Assembly: GCA_963524305.1 (NCBI GenBank)
Contig: CAURGH010000002.1
Coordinates: 137,578 to 201,577, forward strand
Direction of reading: 5' to 3'
Source of the DNA: JABCPH02 sp963524305
Lineage (GTDB): Bacteria; Fusobacteriota; Fusobacteriia; Fusobacteriales; Leptotrichiaceae
DNA: 64,000 bases
A model generated the notes under the pieces. That model did not search any database. It was not told the DNA's origin and saw only the letters and a list, made by a program, of their open reading frames with translations. Both the position numbers and the translations under genes were made by a program. Positions 35,705 to 44,173 of the stretch are shown in pieces. Each line of letters opens with the position of its first letter. Positions within the stretch are counted from its first letter, which is position 1.

Positions 35705-37303
35705 ATGAGAGAGAAAATTTTAAAAATAAAAGCGGGAATATTTGTTTTGGCTAATTTATTTATTACTTGTGCTGGGATATCGAGTGAAGTTTCAAAGGTA
35801 GATGTACCAAAGGATTACTCAGAAAATTTTGAAGTTAAAGGGTATGAAAAAAATGTTTATGAGTATGACTTGAATAATGATGGAGCTAAAGAAAAGATAG
35901 TTGTAAATTATAAGTTGAATAATTTGGAAATAGAAGATATATATTCGATTTATACTCAACAAAATGGAGAATATAAATTAGCGTACCAAATAACTTTTGA
36001 TAAGAAAAATGATGTGCTTGATTTGAAGGAAGTTAAAAGTAAAATAGATTTAGTAAAAAAATACTTTAATGAATATTCAAAAGATCCTCAAGCAAATGAA
36101 GTAAGGTATGTAAAAATTGTAACAGATAATAGAAATGATGATATAGATTTTAGTAAAATTAAATACAAAAAAAATAGTCCTGATAATTTAGATAATTTTT
36201 TATTTATAAAAAGAGGAACTGCGATGAAGGCAGCGCCTAATGATAATGCACAAAATTTAGCAAGTTTAGCTTATAAAGAAAAGCCAAAAATTTTATTTGA
36301 AATTGAGAAAAATGGTCAAAAATGGTATTATACGGAATTGACGAGAGAAAAAACTGAGGTAACAAAAGATGCTAATGGAAAAAAAGTACAGAAAAAGATT
36401 AAAGAACCTACAATAAAAGGATTTATAAAATCTCAAGGTGATAATGTTTCAGAAAGAGGATTTTACTGGGATAGAATGGTTGAAAAAATAGAAACTTTTA
36501 ATAAATTTATAGAAGAAAGTAAAAATAGTAATCAAGAATTACATATTATTACAGAATATAAACCATTAACCAAAGATGTTTACAGTAAAGCTGATAAATT
36601 TGGAAACAGAGAAAACCAAAGTGTTAGAGGTTATACTAATCCAGATAAAAAAGGAAGTTTTATAAATATTCCAGACCAAACTATTTTTAGAATTTTAGGC
36701 GAAGAAAAAGGAATGTTGAAAATAGAAACGCCTTTTTATGGTGGACCTTATTATGTTGAGAAAACTGGAGAAGTGTCTAAAAAAATCGAGATAGATAAAG
36801 TTGTAAATAAATTTATAGCAATTGATCCTGACAGTCAGAATGAAGTTCTTTTCCAAAGAAATCCAGAAACTGGAAAATATGAAGTTATGTCATATTCGTT
36901 TGTAACGACAGGAAAAGATGATGGTGTCAGTTCTTACGCTACGCCACATGGAGCATTTTTAGTATCGTTCACAAGACCGTATATGCTATTTACAAGACAC
37001 GCAAGACCAGGAGATAAAGTGTTACCAGGAAGACCTGATTTAGCAATCGGAGGACAAGCAAATTATGCTGTTAGATTTAGTGGAGGAGCTTATCTTCATG
37101 GAATACCAGTAAATACTGGAGCTGGAGAAGGAGCTAAGGCATACACAGCTAGTAAAATTGGAACTTATAGAGAATCACATAAATGTGTAAGACATTATGA
37201 TGATCAAATTGAATACATAGTAAATTGGATAAACGGAAATAGCAAGGAAAAAGAAGGCGACAATACAATACCAGAAGAAAATACGGTTGTAATCGTACTT
37301 TAA
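35705..37303 (+). CDS. L,D-transpeptidase-like (YkuD) exported protein 1
   Basis: 532-residue exported protein with a C-terminal YkuD-type catalytic domain, expected to cross-link or modify peptidoglycan in the periplasm. The signal segment (IKAGIFVLANLFITC) is followed by a region resembling the next gene's product and an SH3-like part (FIKRGTAMKAAPNDNAQNL). In the catalytic domain SYATPHGAFLVSF precedes AYLHGIPV (expected His) and then SHKCVRHYDDQ (catalytic Cys). The usual SHGC motif has Lys instead of Gly, as in the paralogue. Start: ATG with GGAGGAAG upstream. Together with its neighbour it probably shapes the thin wall of a diderm. Confidence 0.82.
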   Translation: MREKILKIKAGIFVLANLFITCAGISSEVSKVDVPKDYSENFEVKGYEKNVYEYDLNNDGAKEKIVVNYKLNNLEIEDIYSIYTQQNGEYKLAYQITFDKKNDVLDLKEVKSKIDLVKKYFNEYSKDPQANEVRYVKIVTDNRNDDIDFSKIKYKKNSPDNLDNFLFIKRGTAMKAAPNDNAQNLASLAYKEKPKILFEIEKNGQKWYYTELTREKTEVTKDANGKKVQKKIKEPTIKGFIKSQGDNVSERGFYWDRMVEKIETFNKFIEESKNSNQELHIITEYKPLTKDVYSKADKFGNRENQSVRGYTNPDKKGSFINIPDQTIFRILGEEKGMLKIETPFYGGPYYVEKTGEVSKKIEIDKVVNKFIAIDPDSQNEVLFQRNPETGKYEVMSYSFVTTGKDDGVSSYATPHGAFLVSFTRPYMLFTRHARPGDKVLPGRPDLAIGGQANYAVRFSGGAYLHGIPVNTGAGEGAKAYTASKIGTYRESHKCVRHYDDQIEYIVNWINGNSKEKEGDNTIPEENTVVIVL

Positions 37304-37306
37304 TGA

Positions 37307-37362
37307 ACTTAACTTTATTTGAAGAAATTATTTTTTGAATTTCAAAAGTTAAGTGGTATAAT
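37307..37362 (+). promoter_or_regulatory. Promoter of L,D-transpeptidase 2 flanked by an inverted repeat
   Basis: TTGAAT (37335-37340) and TATAAT (37357-37362) have 16-base spacing, and TGG before the -10 makes it an extended box. A perfect 10-bp inverted repeat, ACTTAACTTT (37307-37316) with AAAGTTAAGT (37345-37354), brackets the -35 and could be an operator or a hairpin for the upstream gene. Confidence 0.6.
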
Positions 37363-37427
37363 TATAATGAAAAGTACAAAGTTATAAAGTTAGATAAAGT
37401 GTCATAAATAAAAATGAGGTGAGAGTT

Positions 37428-39164
37428 ATGAAGTTTGGTAAAATAAAATTTTTCTTAGCTGCATTGATGTTGGTAACAGCATTTTCAGGAAATGCAGCAG
37501 CTATTAATACAGATAATACTAAAACAGTTAATGCTAAAAAAGTAGAAACACAAAAAACACAAAAAACAGAAACAACAAAAGCAGAATGGAAGAAATTGGA
37601 GATTACGCCAGATTTAAATGGAGATGGAAACAAAGATAAAGTAGAAATTGAATATTTGGAAAATGGTGATAAAGTTCAAATGAGATTTACACCGTATATA
37701 AAAAAAGCAAGTTCATTTGAAAAAGGGAAAAGAGTAGAAAAAACAGTTCCAAAAGAAAAATTGGGAGAAGAATTTGATAATATTACAAATGAAATAAAAG
37801 CTGTTTATACGAAAAAAGAAGCACCTAAAAATGAAGTAAAAAAAGATGATAAAAAACCATTGATTCCACCAACAAAACCAGCTGAAACAAAAACTTCTGA
37901 ACCAGAAGTGAAAAAAAATCCTGGAAGCCAAGTAGAAAAAAATCAAGTTCCAGATGATTTAAAAAATGGAAATATGTCACAAGATAAAGTTATAAAAGAT
38001 GAAAAAGATTCAACAACAGAAGTGGTTAAATCTGTAAATAATTCAATAAAAGGGCCTTATCCTTATATTAAATATTATTTGAAAGAAAGACCAAAAAATT
38101 TATCATTCAATTATAAATATGATAAAAATTCTCCTAAAGATATGGATGAATTTGTATTTATAAAATCATCAACAGCAAATATTAGAAAAGAACCAAGCAA
38201 TAATGCTGCGGTATTGAAAACTGCCAGTTATAGTCATAAATATAAAACTGTTGGAAAAGTAAAAGGAAAAGATGGTTCGGGAGAATGGTATGAAGTTTAC
38301 TTTGATGGGAAATTAGGATATATTTCTGATTCTGCGACTATAAAAAGAGAATTTGATTGGTCAGATATGATGCATAAAATTGAAAAAACTAATAAATTTG
38401 TAAAAGATGCGTTGGAGAAAAATCAGAAAATATATGTATTAGATGATTATACTCCACTTGGAGGAGGAAGCGGTTCTTCAAAAGATAAATACGGAAATAG
38501 AGAAAATCAAAGTGAAAGAGGGTATTTATCATCAGATTTTAAAGATTTTATAAATATTCCAGATAGAAGTATTATGTCAATTGTTGAGGAAAATGATAAA
38601 TATGTTAAAGTTAAAATAGATGCTTATGATGGTAAAGAATATTATTTGAAAAAGGCAACTAGAAAATTATTGAAAGATACAGGAATAACAGGAGAAATTA
38701 CAAGATTTATTTATATTGATAGATCAAGCCAAGATGAAATGGTTGTAGAAAAAAGTGGAAACGGATGGAACGTTGTAACATCTTCATTTGTGACAACAGG
38801 TAAAGATGGTGGAGGTTCTTATGCAACACCATATGGAGTATTCTTGGTGGCATATTCTAAACCAGTTATGCAATACACAGGTTCTGATAACAAGACAATT
38901 GTAGGAGATGCTAAAAATGCAGTAAGAATCAGTGGCGGAGGATATATGCACAGTATCCCATCATTATTTGAACCAAAAGCAACAAGAAACGCAAGAAAAG
39001 CTGCTACAGCTAAAAAAATAGGAACTTACCCTGAATCACATAAATGTGTAAGACATTATGACGACCAAATTAAATTTATATACGACTGGTTAGGAAATTC
39101 GACACCAGGAAATGAAAATGGTTACAGAGTACCCTCAGTTCCTACAGCAGTAATAGTTAAATAA
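37428..39164 (+). CDS. L,D-transpeptidase-like (YkuD) exported protein 2
   Basis: Paralogue of the preceding gene, 578 residues from the ATG at 37428; GAGGTGA five bases upstream makes an in-frame GTG at 37419 unlikely. Order: signal peptide (FFLAALMLVTAFSGNAAA), Lys/Thr/Glu/Pro-rich spacer (about 95-220), bacterial SH3 domain (SSTANIRKEPSNNAAVLKTA), then the YkuD catalytic domain. That domain has SYATPYGVFLVAY, GGYMHSIPS and SHKCVRHYDDQ. The catalytic Cys motif again reads SHKC in place of SHGC. Having two adjacent members suggests different substrates or growth conditions. The spacer is disordered-looking and may span part of the periplasm. Confidence 0.84.
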   Translation: MKFGKIKFFLAALMLVTAFSGNAAAINTDNTKTVNAKKVETQKTQKTETTKAEWKKLEITPDLNGDGNKDKVEIEYLENGDKVQMRFTPYIKKASSFEKGKRVEKTVPKEKLGEEFDNITNEIKAVYTKKEAPKNEVKKDDKKPLIPPTKPAETKTSEPEVKKNPGSQVEKNQVPDDLKNGNMSQDKVIKDEKDSTTEVVKSVNNSIKGPYPYIKYYLKERPKNLSFNYKYDKNSPKDMDEFVFIKSSTANIRKEPSNNAAVLKTASYSHKYKTVGKVKGKDGSGEWYEVYFDGKLGYISDSATIKREFDWSDMMHKIEKTNKFVKDALEKNQKIYVLDDYTPLGGGSGSSKDKYGNRENQSERGYLSSDFKDFINIPDRSIMSIVEENDKYVKVKIDAYDGKEYYLKKATRKLLKDTGITGEITRFIYIDRSSQDEMVVEKSGNGWNVVTSSFVTTGKDGGGSYATPYGVFLVAYSKPVMQYTGSDNKTIVGDAKNAVRISGGGYMHSIPSLFEPKATRNARKAATAKKIGTYPESHKCVRHYDDQIKFIYDWLGNSTPGNENGYRVPSVPTAVIVK

Positions 39165-39190
39165 TTTTTTAAAAGTTGATTTTTATATAC

Positions 39191-39219
39191 TTGAATTTTT
39201 AAAAAAAAACTTGTATAAT
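39191..39219 (+). promoter_or_regulatory. Promoter of the queuosine-salvage transcript
   Basis: TTGAAT (39191-39196) and TATAAT (39214-39219) have 17-base spacing. The leader to the first gene is about 330 bases, long enough for RNA regulation. Confidence 0.7.
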
Positions 39220-39264
39220 AAAAGTCAGTAAAAATAACTAGAAACAATGATAAGTGAAAATATT

Positions 39265-39300
39265 TTGATGTTTGGGAAAATCCATCGATAAAAAAAACCT
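39265..39300 (+). promoter_or_regulatory. Candidate preQ1-I riboswitch aptamer
   Basis: P1 is TTGATG (39265-39270) with CATCGA (39283-39288), one T-G wobble. The loop of exactly 12 bases (39271-39282) ends in C, the position that pairs with preQ1 in the Bacillus aptamer. An A-rich tail (8 A residues) and CCT (39298-39300) follow; CCT can pair with GGG in the loop (39274-39276) to form the pseudoknot. Stem, loop length, final C and A-rich tail match the preQ1-I layout. The gene downstream is a queuosine-precursor transporter. The loop lacks the CUAGC seen in the Bacillus example, so this is a candidate only. Confidence 0.5.
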
Positions 39301-39309
39301 TTTATGAGA

Positions 39310-39350
39310 TATATTATTCTAAAAGTTTTTTTGGGATAATATATTTTTTT
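39310..39350 (+). terminator. Attenuator terminator in the yhhQ leader
   Basis: A 15-bp stem (39310-39324 with 39329-39343, two wobbles), a four-base loop and seven T residues. Its left arm overlaps TAAAAG (39320-39325), which can instead pair with CTTTTA (39299-39304) at the tail of the candidate aptamer, giving mutually exclusive structures. It lies about 200 bases before the gene. Confidence 0.65.
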
Positions 39351-39553
39351 ATGTAATATTACTTTTATAAGTAATAAAATAGTAATTTATTTGTTGATAA
39401 TATAGAATGAGTATTTTAAATAGAAATTCAAATAAATTTATTATTTAAACAAAAAATAAAGTGAGAAAATGGATTCCTATTAATATTAAAAATTTTTAAA
39501 ATCAGAAAATTGAATTTTAGTAATACAAACAAAAAAAGAAAGGAAGTGGAAAT
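39351..39553 (+). other. Long AT-rich 5' leader of yhhQ beyond the attenuator
   Basis: About 200 untranslated bases with one perfect 8-bp hairpin (TATTACTT 39357-39364 with AAGTAATA 39369-39376). No further gene or clear second promoter is seen. Confidence 0.4.
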
Positions 39554-40264
39554 TTGAATAATTTTCAATTTGGAGTAAATGAGCTGTTATGGCTTTCGTA
39601 TTTAGTTTTAAATTTTTCGGCAGTAGCACTTGCCTATAGATTTTGGGGAAAAGGAGGACTGCTGTCAGTTGTACCATTGTCAATTGTTTTAGCTAACATT
39701 CAAGTTGGAAAAATGATGACTTTATTTGGTTTTGATGGAATTACAATGGGAAATATTGCATATGGAGGAATTTATTTGGCATCTGACATTTTGACAGAAA
39801 ATGAAGGGAAACATTATTCAAGAAAAGTAGTTTCTCTAGGTTTTGCTGCGATGTTATTTACGACATTTATAATGCAAATTGTGCTAAAAGTAAAAGTTTC
39901 ACCTGATGATACAATGCAAGGAGCCTTATCAGCAGTATTTGGATTTATGCCAAGACTTGCGATTTCAAGTGTGTGCGGATTTGCAGTTTCTCAATCATTT
40001 GATATTTGGTCTTATCAATTTATTAGAAAATTTAGACCATCTTTCAGAGATATTTGGATTAGAAACAATGCTAGTACAATGCTAAGCCAAATTTTAGACA
40101 ATATTGTATTCTCGCTTTTGGCATTTACAGGAGTTTATCCATTTAAAACAGTAATTGGAATCATATTTTCAACATATTTATTAAAAATTGTAATTTCACT
40201 ATTGGATACACCATTTGTATATATTGCGACTTTATGGAAAAAGCAAGGTAAAATAAGTGATTAA
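39554..40264 (+). CDS. yhhQ: Queuosine precursor transporter, YhhQ/VUT family
   Basis: Inner-membrane carrier of 236 residues with about six to seven membrane segments. It matches the YhhQ (Vut_1) family that imports queuosine precursors such as preQ0, preQ1 or queuine. Typical blocks are GGLLSVVPLSIVLANIQVGK, the ASDILTENEG loop and SQSFDIWSYQFIRK. The TTG start at 39554 is supported by AAAGGAAG eight bases upstream. A radical SAM gene follows 65 bases later on the same strand, and a riboswitch-like leader precedes it. All three point to tRNA queuosine metabolism. Confidence 0.9.
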   Translation: MNNFQFGVNELLWLSYLVLNFSAVALAYRFWGKGGLLSVVPLSIVLANIQVGKMMTLFGFDGITMGNIAYGGIYLASDILTENEGKHYSRKVVSLGFAAMLFTTFIMQIVLKVKVSPDDTMQGALSAVFGFMPRLAISSVCGFAVSQSFDIWSYQFIRKFRPSFRDIWIRNNASTMLSQILDNIVFSLLAFTGVYPFKTVIGIIFSTYLLKIVISLLDTPFVYIATLWKKQGKISD

Positions 40265-40329
40265 TATTAAATTTGTTGTAAATTATTTTAAAATTAAATG
40301 AATATAATAAAAAGGTATATGATATATAA

Positions 40330-41034
40330 ATGGAAAGATATAGTGTAATAAAAGAAAAAAATCCTCGTGAAATAGTATTACTGAAGGGATTTAATTGTGC
40401 TTATGGAAAGTGTGCTTTTTGTAATTACATTTTGGATAATACGAATGACGAAGAAGAGATGAAAAAAGTAAATTTTGAAGCTTTGAGCAGAATTACTGGG
40501 GAGTATGGAGTTCTTGAAGTTATAAACTCTGGGTCAGTGTTTGAGCTAAATGGTGTGACATTGGAGAGAATAAGAGAAATTTGTAATGAGAAGAATATAA
40601 AAATACTTTATTTTGAAGCGTATTTTGGGTACTTAAATAGATTGAATGAAATTAGGGAATATTTTTCTGAACAAGAAGTAAGGTTCGCATTTGGATTGGA
40701 AACTTTTGACAATGATTACAGGACTAAAGTTTTAAAGAAAAATTTTATTTTAAATGAAAGAGTTTTGGAAAAATTGAAAAGTGAATATCAAATGTGCCTT
40801 TTAATGATCTGTACAAAAGGACAGACAAAAGAACAAATTTTAAGCGATATTGAGCAAGGAATGGAAAATTTCAAGGAGCTAGTTGTAAGTGTATTTGTAA
40901 ATAATGGCACGGAAATTGAAAGAGATGAAGAGCTTGTAGCTTGGTTTTTGACAGAAATTTATCCAAAATATAAAGACGGACCAAATATTGAAATTTTGGT
41001 TGATAATAAAGATTTTGGAGTTTATGTTCAATAA
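40330..41034 (+). CDS. Radical SAM protein, probable queuine lyase (QueL-like)
   Basis: Radical SAM enzyme of 234 residues. The cluster cysteines are at residues 23, 28 and 31 in NCAYGKCAFCNY, a C-x4-C-x2-C spacing rather than the common C-x3-C-x2-C. The rest fits a small partial TIM barrel (VLEVINSGSVFEL, RFAFGLETFDNDYRTKVL). QueL is a short radical SAM queuine lyase, described in Clostridioides difficile, that converts salvaged queuine to preQ1. The position directly behind a queuosine-precursor transporter makes QueL the best guess. The sequence alone shows only radical SAM. AAAAAGG precedes the ATG by about 13 bases. Confidence 0.6.
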   Translation: MERYSVIKEKNPREIVLLKGFNCAYGKCAFCNYILDNTNDEEEMKKVNFEALSRITGEYGVLEVINSGSVFELNGVTLERIREICNEKNIKILYFEAYFGYLNRLNEIREYFSEQEVRFAFGLETFDNDYRTKVLKKNFILNERVLEKLKSEYQMCLLMICTKGQTKEQILSDIEQGMENFKELVVSVFVNNGTEIERDEELVAWFLTEIYPKYKDGPNIEILVDNKDFGVYVQ

Positions 41035-41063
41035 AATTCTTTAATTACCAAATAATTTTTTGA

Positions 41064-41094
41064 TTGACAATTAATATAACATGTGTTATATTAA
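41064..41094 (+). promoter_or_regulatory. Consensus promoter overlapped by a 24-bp palindromic operator
   Basis: TTGACA (41064-41069) and TATATT (41087-41092) have 17-base spacing. A palindrome with perfect 11-bp arms (41071-41081 and 41084-41094, centre TG) covers the whole spacer and the -10 box. Its core is ATAACATGTGTTAT. A dimeric repressor (TetR or MarR type) bound there would block RNA polymerase. The gene behind it is a FadL-type porin, so a lipid or hydrophobic-compound signal is plausible. Confidence 0.65.
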
Positions 41095-41244
41095 AAAAAT
41101 AATAGTATAAGTTATAACTTTAAAATTAATTTTATGTATTGTTTTGTAATAAATTTGATGATTTTAGAATAAAATAATTGTGAAAATATTAGAAATAAAA
41201 TACTTATATTAAAAATAAAAAATTATAGAAAATTAAGGAGAAAA

Positions 41245-42531
41245 ATGAGATTAAAAATAATATTAGCAGCCTTTTTAAGTACTTTGGCATTAAATGCAGT
41301 AAGTATGGACTATTTAGCCAATAATTCGGCTTCATATTTTCAAAATCCATCGCAAACTGGAAAAATAACTGTGGAAGGAGTGTTTTACAATCCAGCAGGA
41401 ACAGCATTTTTGGAAGATGGAAAATATTTCAATGTAAATATGCAAAATTCTATGATTCAAGAGTCAATGACATTGGAAGGGAAGAAAATGGCTTCAAATA
41501 GATATGCTGGAGCACCATCGTTTAACTATGTTCAAAAGAAAGGAAGTAATTCTATTTTTACAAATGCGAGTGTTATTGCAGGAGGAGCTACTTTAAAATA
41601 TGATGAAGGAGTTGCAGGGATAAATTTAGCAGCAGAAACATTTGATAACATGACTCGTGGATTATTGAGAGCAAAAGTTACTAGAAACCAATTTAGTGGA
41701 CAAAATAGATATTATCAATTAATGCTTGGAGGAGCACATCAAGTGACTGATAAATTATCGATTGGTGGAGGATTAAAATATGTTCATGCTCTAAGAAAAT
41801 TAAATGGACATGCTTCTTTTGGATATAATCCATTTGTTGGTGCAAGAGTTGGTTTGAAAGGGAATGAATTGTATTTAGATTCTAGAAGAAGAGCAGATGG
41901 TGTTGGAGCAGTATTAGGTTTAGATTATAAAGCAACTGATACATTGAATTTTGCTATAAAATATGAAACACCTGTAAAATTGAAATTTAAGACAAAAGCT
42001 ACTGAAAATACAGATATGACTTTAGCTGGGAGAAAAATTGGATTATCAGATTTTTATCCTAAATATGCAAATGGTGTAAATTCAAGAAGAGATTTACCAG
42101 GAGTATTATCGTTGGGAGTTTCTAAGGATATTAATGACTGGACTGTTTCAGGAGGATACATTCATTATTTCAATAAAGCGGCAAATATGGATGGAATAGA
42201 CTATAAAGACGGACATGAAGTAAATTTTGGAGTTGACTATAGATTCTCGCCAAAATGGACTTGGCATGCAGGGTATAATTATGCTCACACAGGTGCTCCA
42301 AAACAATCGTACAATGATACTGAATATGCTATAAATGCACAAATTTATATGACAGGATTGACATTTAAGCCAACAGAAAATCATGAATGGAAATTCGGTG
42401 TTGGTTATGTTAAATACAATTCAGAAAATGGAGAACCAGAAATAACTCATGGAATAAAATTGGATAAATCGAAAGTCAAATATGACAAAGAAGTTGGAGT
42501 ATTTTCTGTAGGTTATACTTATAAATTTTAA
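41245..42531 (+). CDS. Outer-membrane porin of the OmpP1/FadL/TodX family
   Basis: Outer-membrane beta-barrel of 428 residues likely to admit fatty acids or other hydrophobic molecules. A signal peptide (IILAAFLSTLALNAVSM) is followed by the FadL-like N-terminal segment with the FYNPAGTAFLEDGKYF motif (the NPA of FadL proteins). Alternating strands end in a terminal Phe (VGYTYKF), the usual signal for BAM-mediated insertion. Start: ATG with AAGGAGAAAA upstream. The gene has its own strong promoter with an overlapping palindromic operator about 150 bases upstream, and it precedes the fatty-acid synthesis genes. Confidence 0.9.
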   Translation: MRLKIILAAFLSTLALNAVSMDYLANNSASYFQNPSQTGKITVEGVFYNPAGTAFLEDGKYFNVNMQNSMIQESMTLEGKKMASNRYAGAPSFNYVQKKGSNSIFTNASVIAGGATLKYDEGVAGINLAAETFDNMTRGLLRAKVTRNQFSGQNRYYQLMLGGAHQVTDKLSIGGGLKYVHALRKLNGHASFGYNPFVGARVGLKGNELYLDSRRRADGVGAVLGLDYKATDTLNFAIKYETPVKLKFKTKATENTDMTLAGRKIGLSDFYPKYANGVNSRRDLPGVLSLGVSKDINDWTVSGGYIHYFNKAANMDGIDYKDGHEVNFGVDYRFSPKWTWHAGYNYAHTGAPKQSYNDTEYAINAQIYMTGLTFKPTENHEWKFGVGYVKYNSENGEPEITHGIKLDKSKVKYDKEVGVFSVGYTYKF

Positions 42532-42565
42532 TCAAAAATTTATTTAAAATAAAAATAAATAGGAG

Positions 42566-42943
42566 ATGAGAAAACTGATATTTTTAGATAAAGTAGTTGT
42601 CTATCTTAAAGAAAATTTAGATAAAACCAGGGAAGAAGTTGAAGAGAACTTAGAAATTATTATAAAAAGAAGTATCGTAGATTACTTGATAAACAAGAGA
42701 AAATTGAATATCGAGGAAATGAGCGATGCAACAGTAACTTTAGTAATAGATTTTGAAAAAGATAAAAATAAATTAAAATTAATTATTGAAGAATATATGT
42801 TTGAAATGAATTATAAAAATGAAGTATTGTTTAGAATGTTTAGATTAGGACTGGATAACGAGCATTTTATTCATCAAGATTTAAAAGAATTAGAAAATGA
42901 AATAAATGTTTTTGAAAATGGAATTGGAATTCCTTTGAATTAA
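42566..42943 (+). CDS. Hypothetical small acidic protein
   Basis: 125 residues, charged and predicted helical, with no signal peptide or membrane segment and no family I recognise (for example LKENLDKTREEVEENLEIII). The ATG at 42566 directly abuts TAGGAG, too close for normal initiation; a CTG at 42575 would have ideal spacing, so the exact start is uncertain. It is 34 bases behind the porin gene and ends 7 bases before a strong terminator, so the two form one transcript. Confidence 0.65.
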   Translation: MRKLIFLDKVVVYLKENLDKTREEVEENLEIIIKRSIVDYLINKRKLNIEEMSDATVTLVIDFEKDKNKLKLIIEEYMFEMNYKNEVLFRMFRLGLDNEHFIHQDLKELENEINVFENGIGIPLN

Positions 42944-42950
42944 AGAAAAA

Positions 42951-43017
42951 TTCGTATATTTAACAAGTTGTAAAAATTTAAATTTAGAAAGATTTGTTGG
43001 TATACGAAATTTTTTTT
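42951..43017 (+). terminator. Terminator of the porin transcript
   Basis: TTCGTATA (42951-42958) pairs perfectly with TATACGAA (43001-43008); an inner AACAA/TTGTT extends the stem. ATTTTTTTT follows. The loop is unusually long. Confidence 0.75.
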
Positions 43018-43070
43018 AGATATCTATATCTATTATAAGCTAAAAAACTATAATAAATAATCAATATCAA

Positions 43071-43099
43071 TTGTATTTTTTTAAATTTTGTGATAAACT
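43071..43099 (+). promoter_or_regulatory. Probable fabH promoter
   Basis: TTGTAT (43071-43076) and TAAACT (43094-43099) with 17-base spacing, 63 bases before fabH. Confidence 0.5.
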
Positions 43100-43162
43100 A
43101 AAATAGGATAAGTTTAGATAATTGAAAATTAAGAATTGATAGAATAAAAAAGAGGTGAACAA

Positions 43163-44140
43163 ATGAGAGTTGGAATAATGGGAACAGGTTCTTATGTTCC
43201 TGAAAGAATATTAACGAATAATGATTTAGCAAAAATCGTTGATACGAATGATGAGTGGATAACAACTAGAACAGGAATACGAGAAAGAAGAATAGCAGCA
43301 GATGATGAAGCAACTTCTGATTTAGCATTTAAAGCCGCAGAAAAAGCGATAATTGATGCGGGAATTGATAAAAATGAAATTGAATTAATAATTGTTGCGA
43401 CAATGACACAAGATCATTTAACGCCTTCGACAGCAGCATTGGTTCAAGATAAATTGGGGATTAAGGCAGCAGCATTTGATGTGAGTGCAGCATGTACAGG
43501 ATTTATTTATGGATTTACAGTAGGATATAGTTTTATAAAAGCTGGAATTTACAAAAAAGTTCTTGTGATTGGTGCAGAAACAATGTCGAGAGTGACAGAC
43601 TGGGAAGATAGGGGAACTTGTATTTTGTTTGGAGATGGAGCTGGTGCTGTGGTGCTAGGAGAAGTTGAAACAGGAGGATTTTTGGCAAGTCATTTGGCAG
43701 CAGATGGTTCAGGAGCCTGTGAATTAATTGTACCAGCAGGTGGTTCAAGAAAAGCGGCAACAGCAGAAACTATTGAAAATAGAGAAGTTTATTTAAAAAT
43801 GAATGGTAGAGAAGTGTTTAAATTTGCTGTGAAGGCATTCCCTGAATCAGTAGAGAATGTTTTAACACAACAAAATTTAACAGCTGATGACATTGATATT
43901 TTCATACCACATCAAGCAAATGTTAGAATTATTGAGGCAATTGCAAAAAGATTTAAACAACCTTTGGCTAAGTTTTTTGTTAATTTACATAAATATGGAA
44001 ATACTTCGGGAGCATCAATACCAATAGCATTGGATGAAGCTAGTAAAGAAGGAAGATTCAAAAAAGGGGATAAAATTGTAGCTACTGGATTTGGTGGAGG
44101 TTTAACATACGGTTCGATTTTATTTGAGTGGTCAAAATAA
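43163..44140 (+). CDS. fabH: 3-oxoacyl-ACP synthase III
   Basis: Starts fatty-acid synthesis by condensing an acyl-CoA primer with malonyl-ACP. 325 residues, full length. The catalytic triad is visible: Cys in VSAACTGFIYG, His in IPHQANVRII and Asn in KYGNTSGASIP. The C-terminal glycine-rich ATGFGGGLTYGS is typical. Start: ATG with AGAGGTGA upstream. It begins a fab cluster (fabH, membrane protein, fabD, acpP, fabF) without the usual plsX before it. Confidence 0.97.
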   Translation: MRVGIMGTGSYVPERILTNNDLAKIVDTNDEWITTRTGIRERRIAADDEATSDLAFKAAEKAIIDAGIDKNEIELIIVATMTQDHLTPSTAALVQDKLGIKAAAFDVSAACTGFIYGFTVGYSFIKAGIYKKVLVIGAETMSRVTDWEDRGTCILFGDGAGAVVLGEVETGGFLASHLAADGSGACELIVPAGGSRKAATAETIENREVYLKMNGREVFKFAVKAFPESVENVLTQQNLTADDIDIFIPHQANVRIIEAIAKRFKQPLAKFFVNLHKYGNTSGASIPIALDEASKEGRFKKGDKIVATGFGGGLTYGSILFEWSK

Positions 44141-44173
44141 AAAATAAAAAAATTATAGAGAGGATGATGTACT

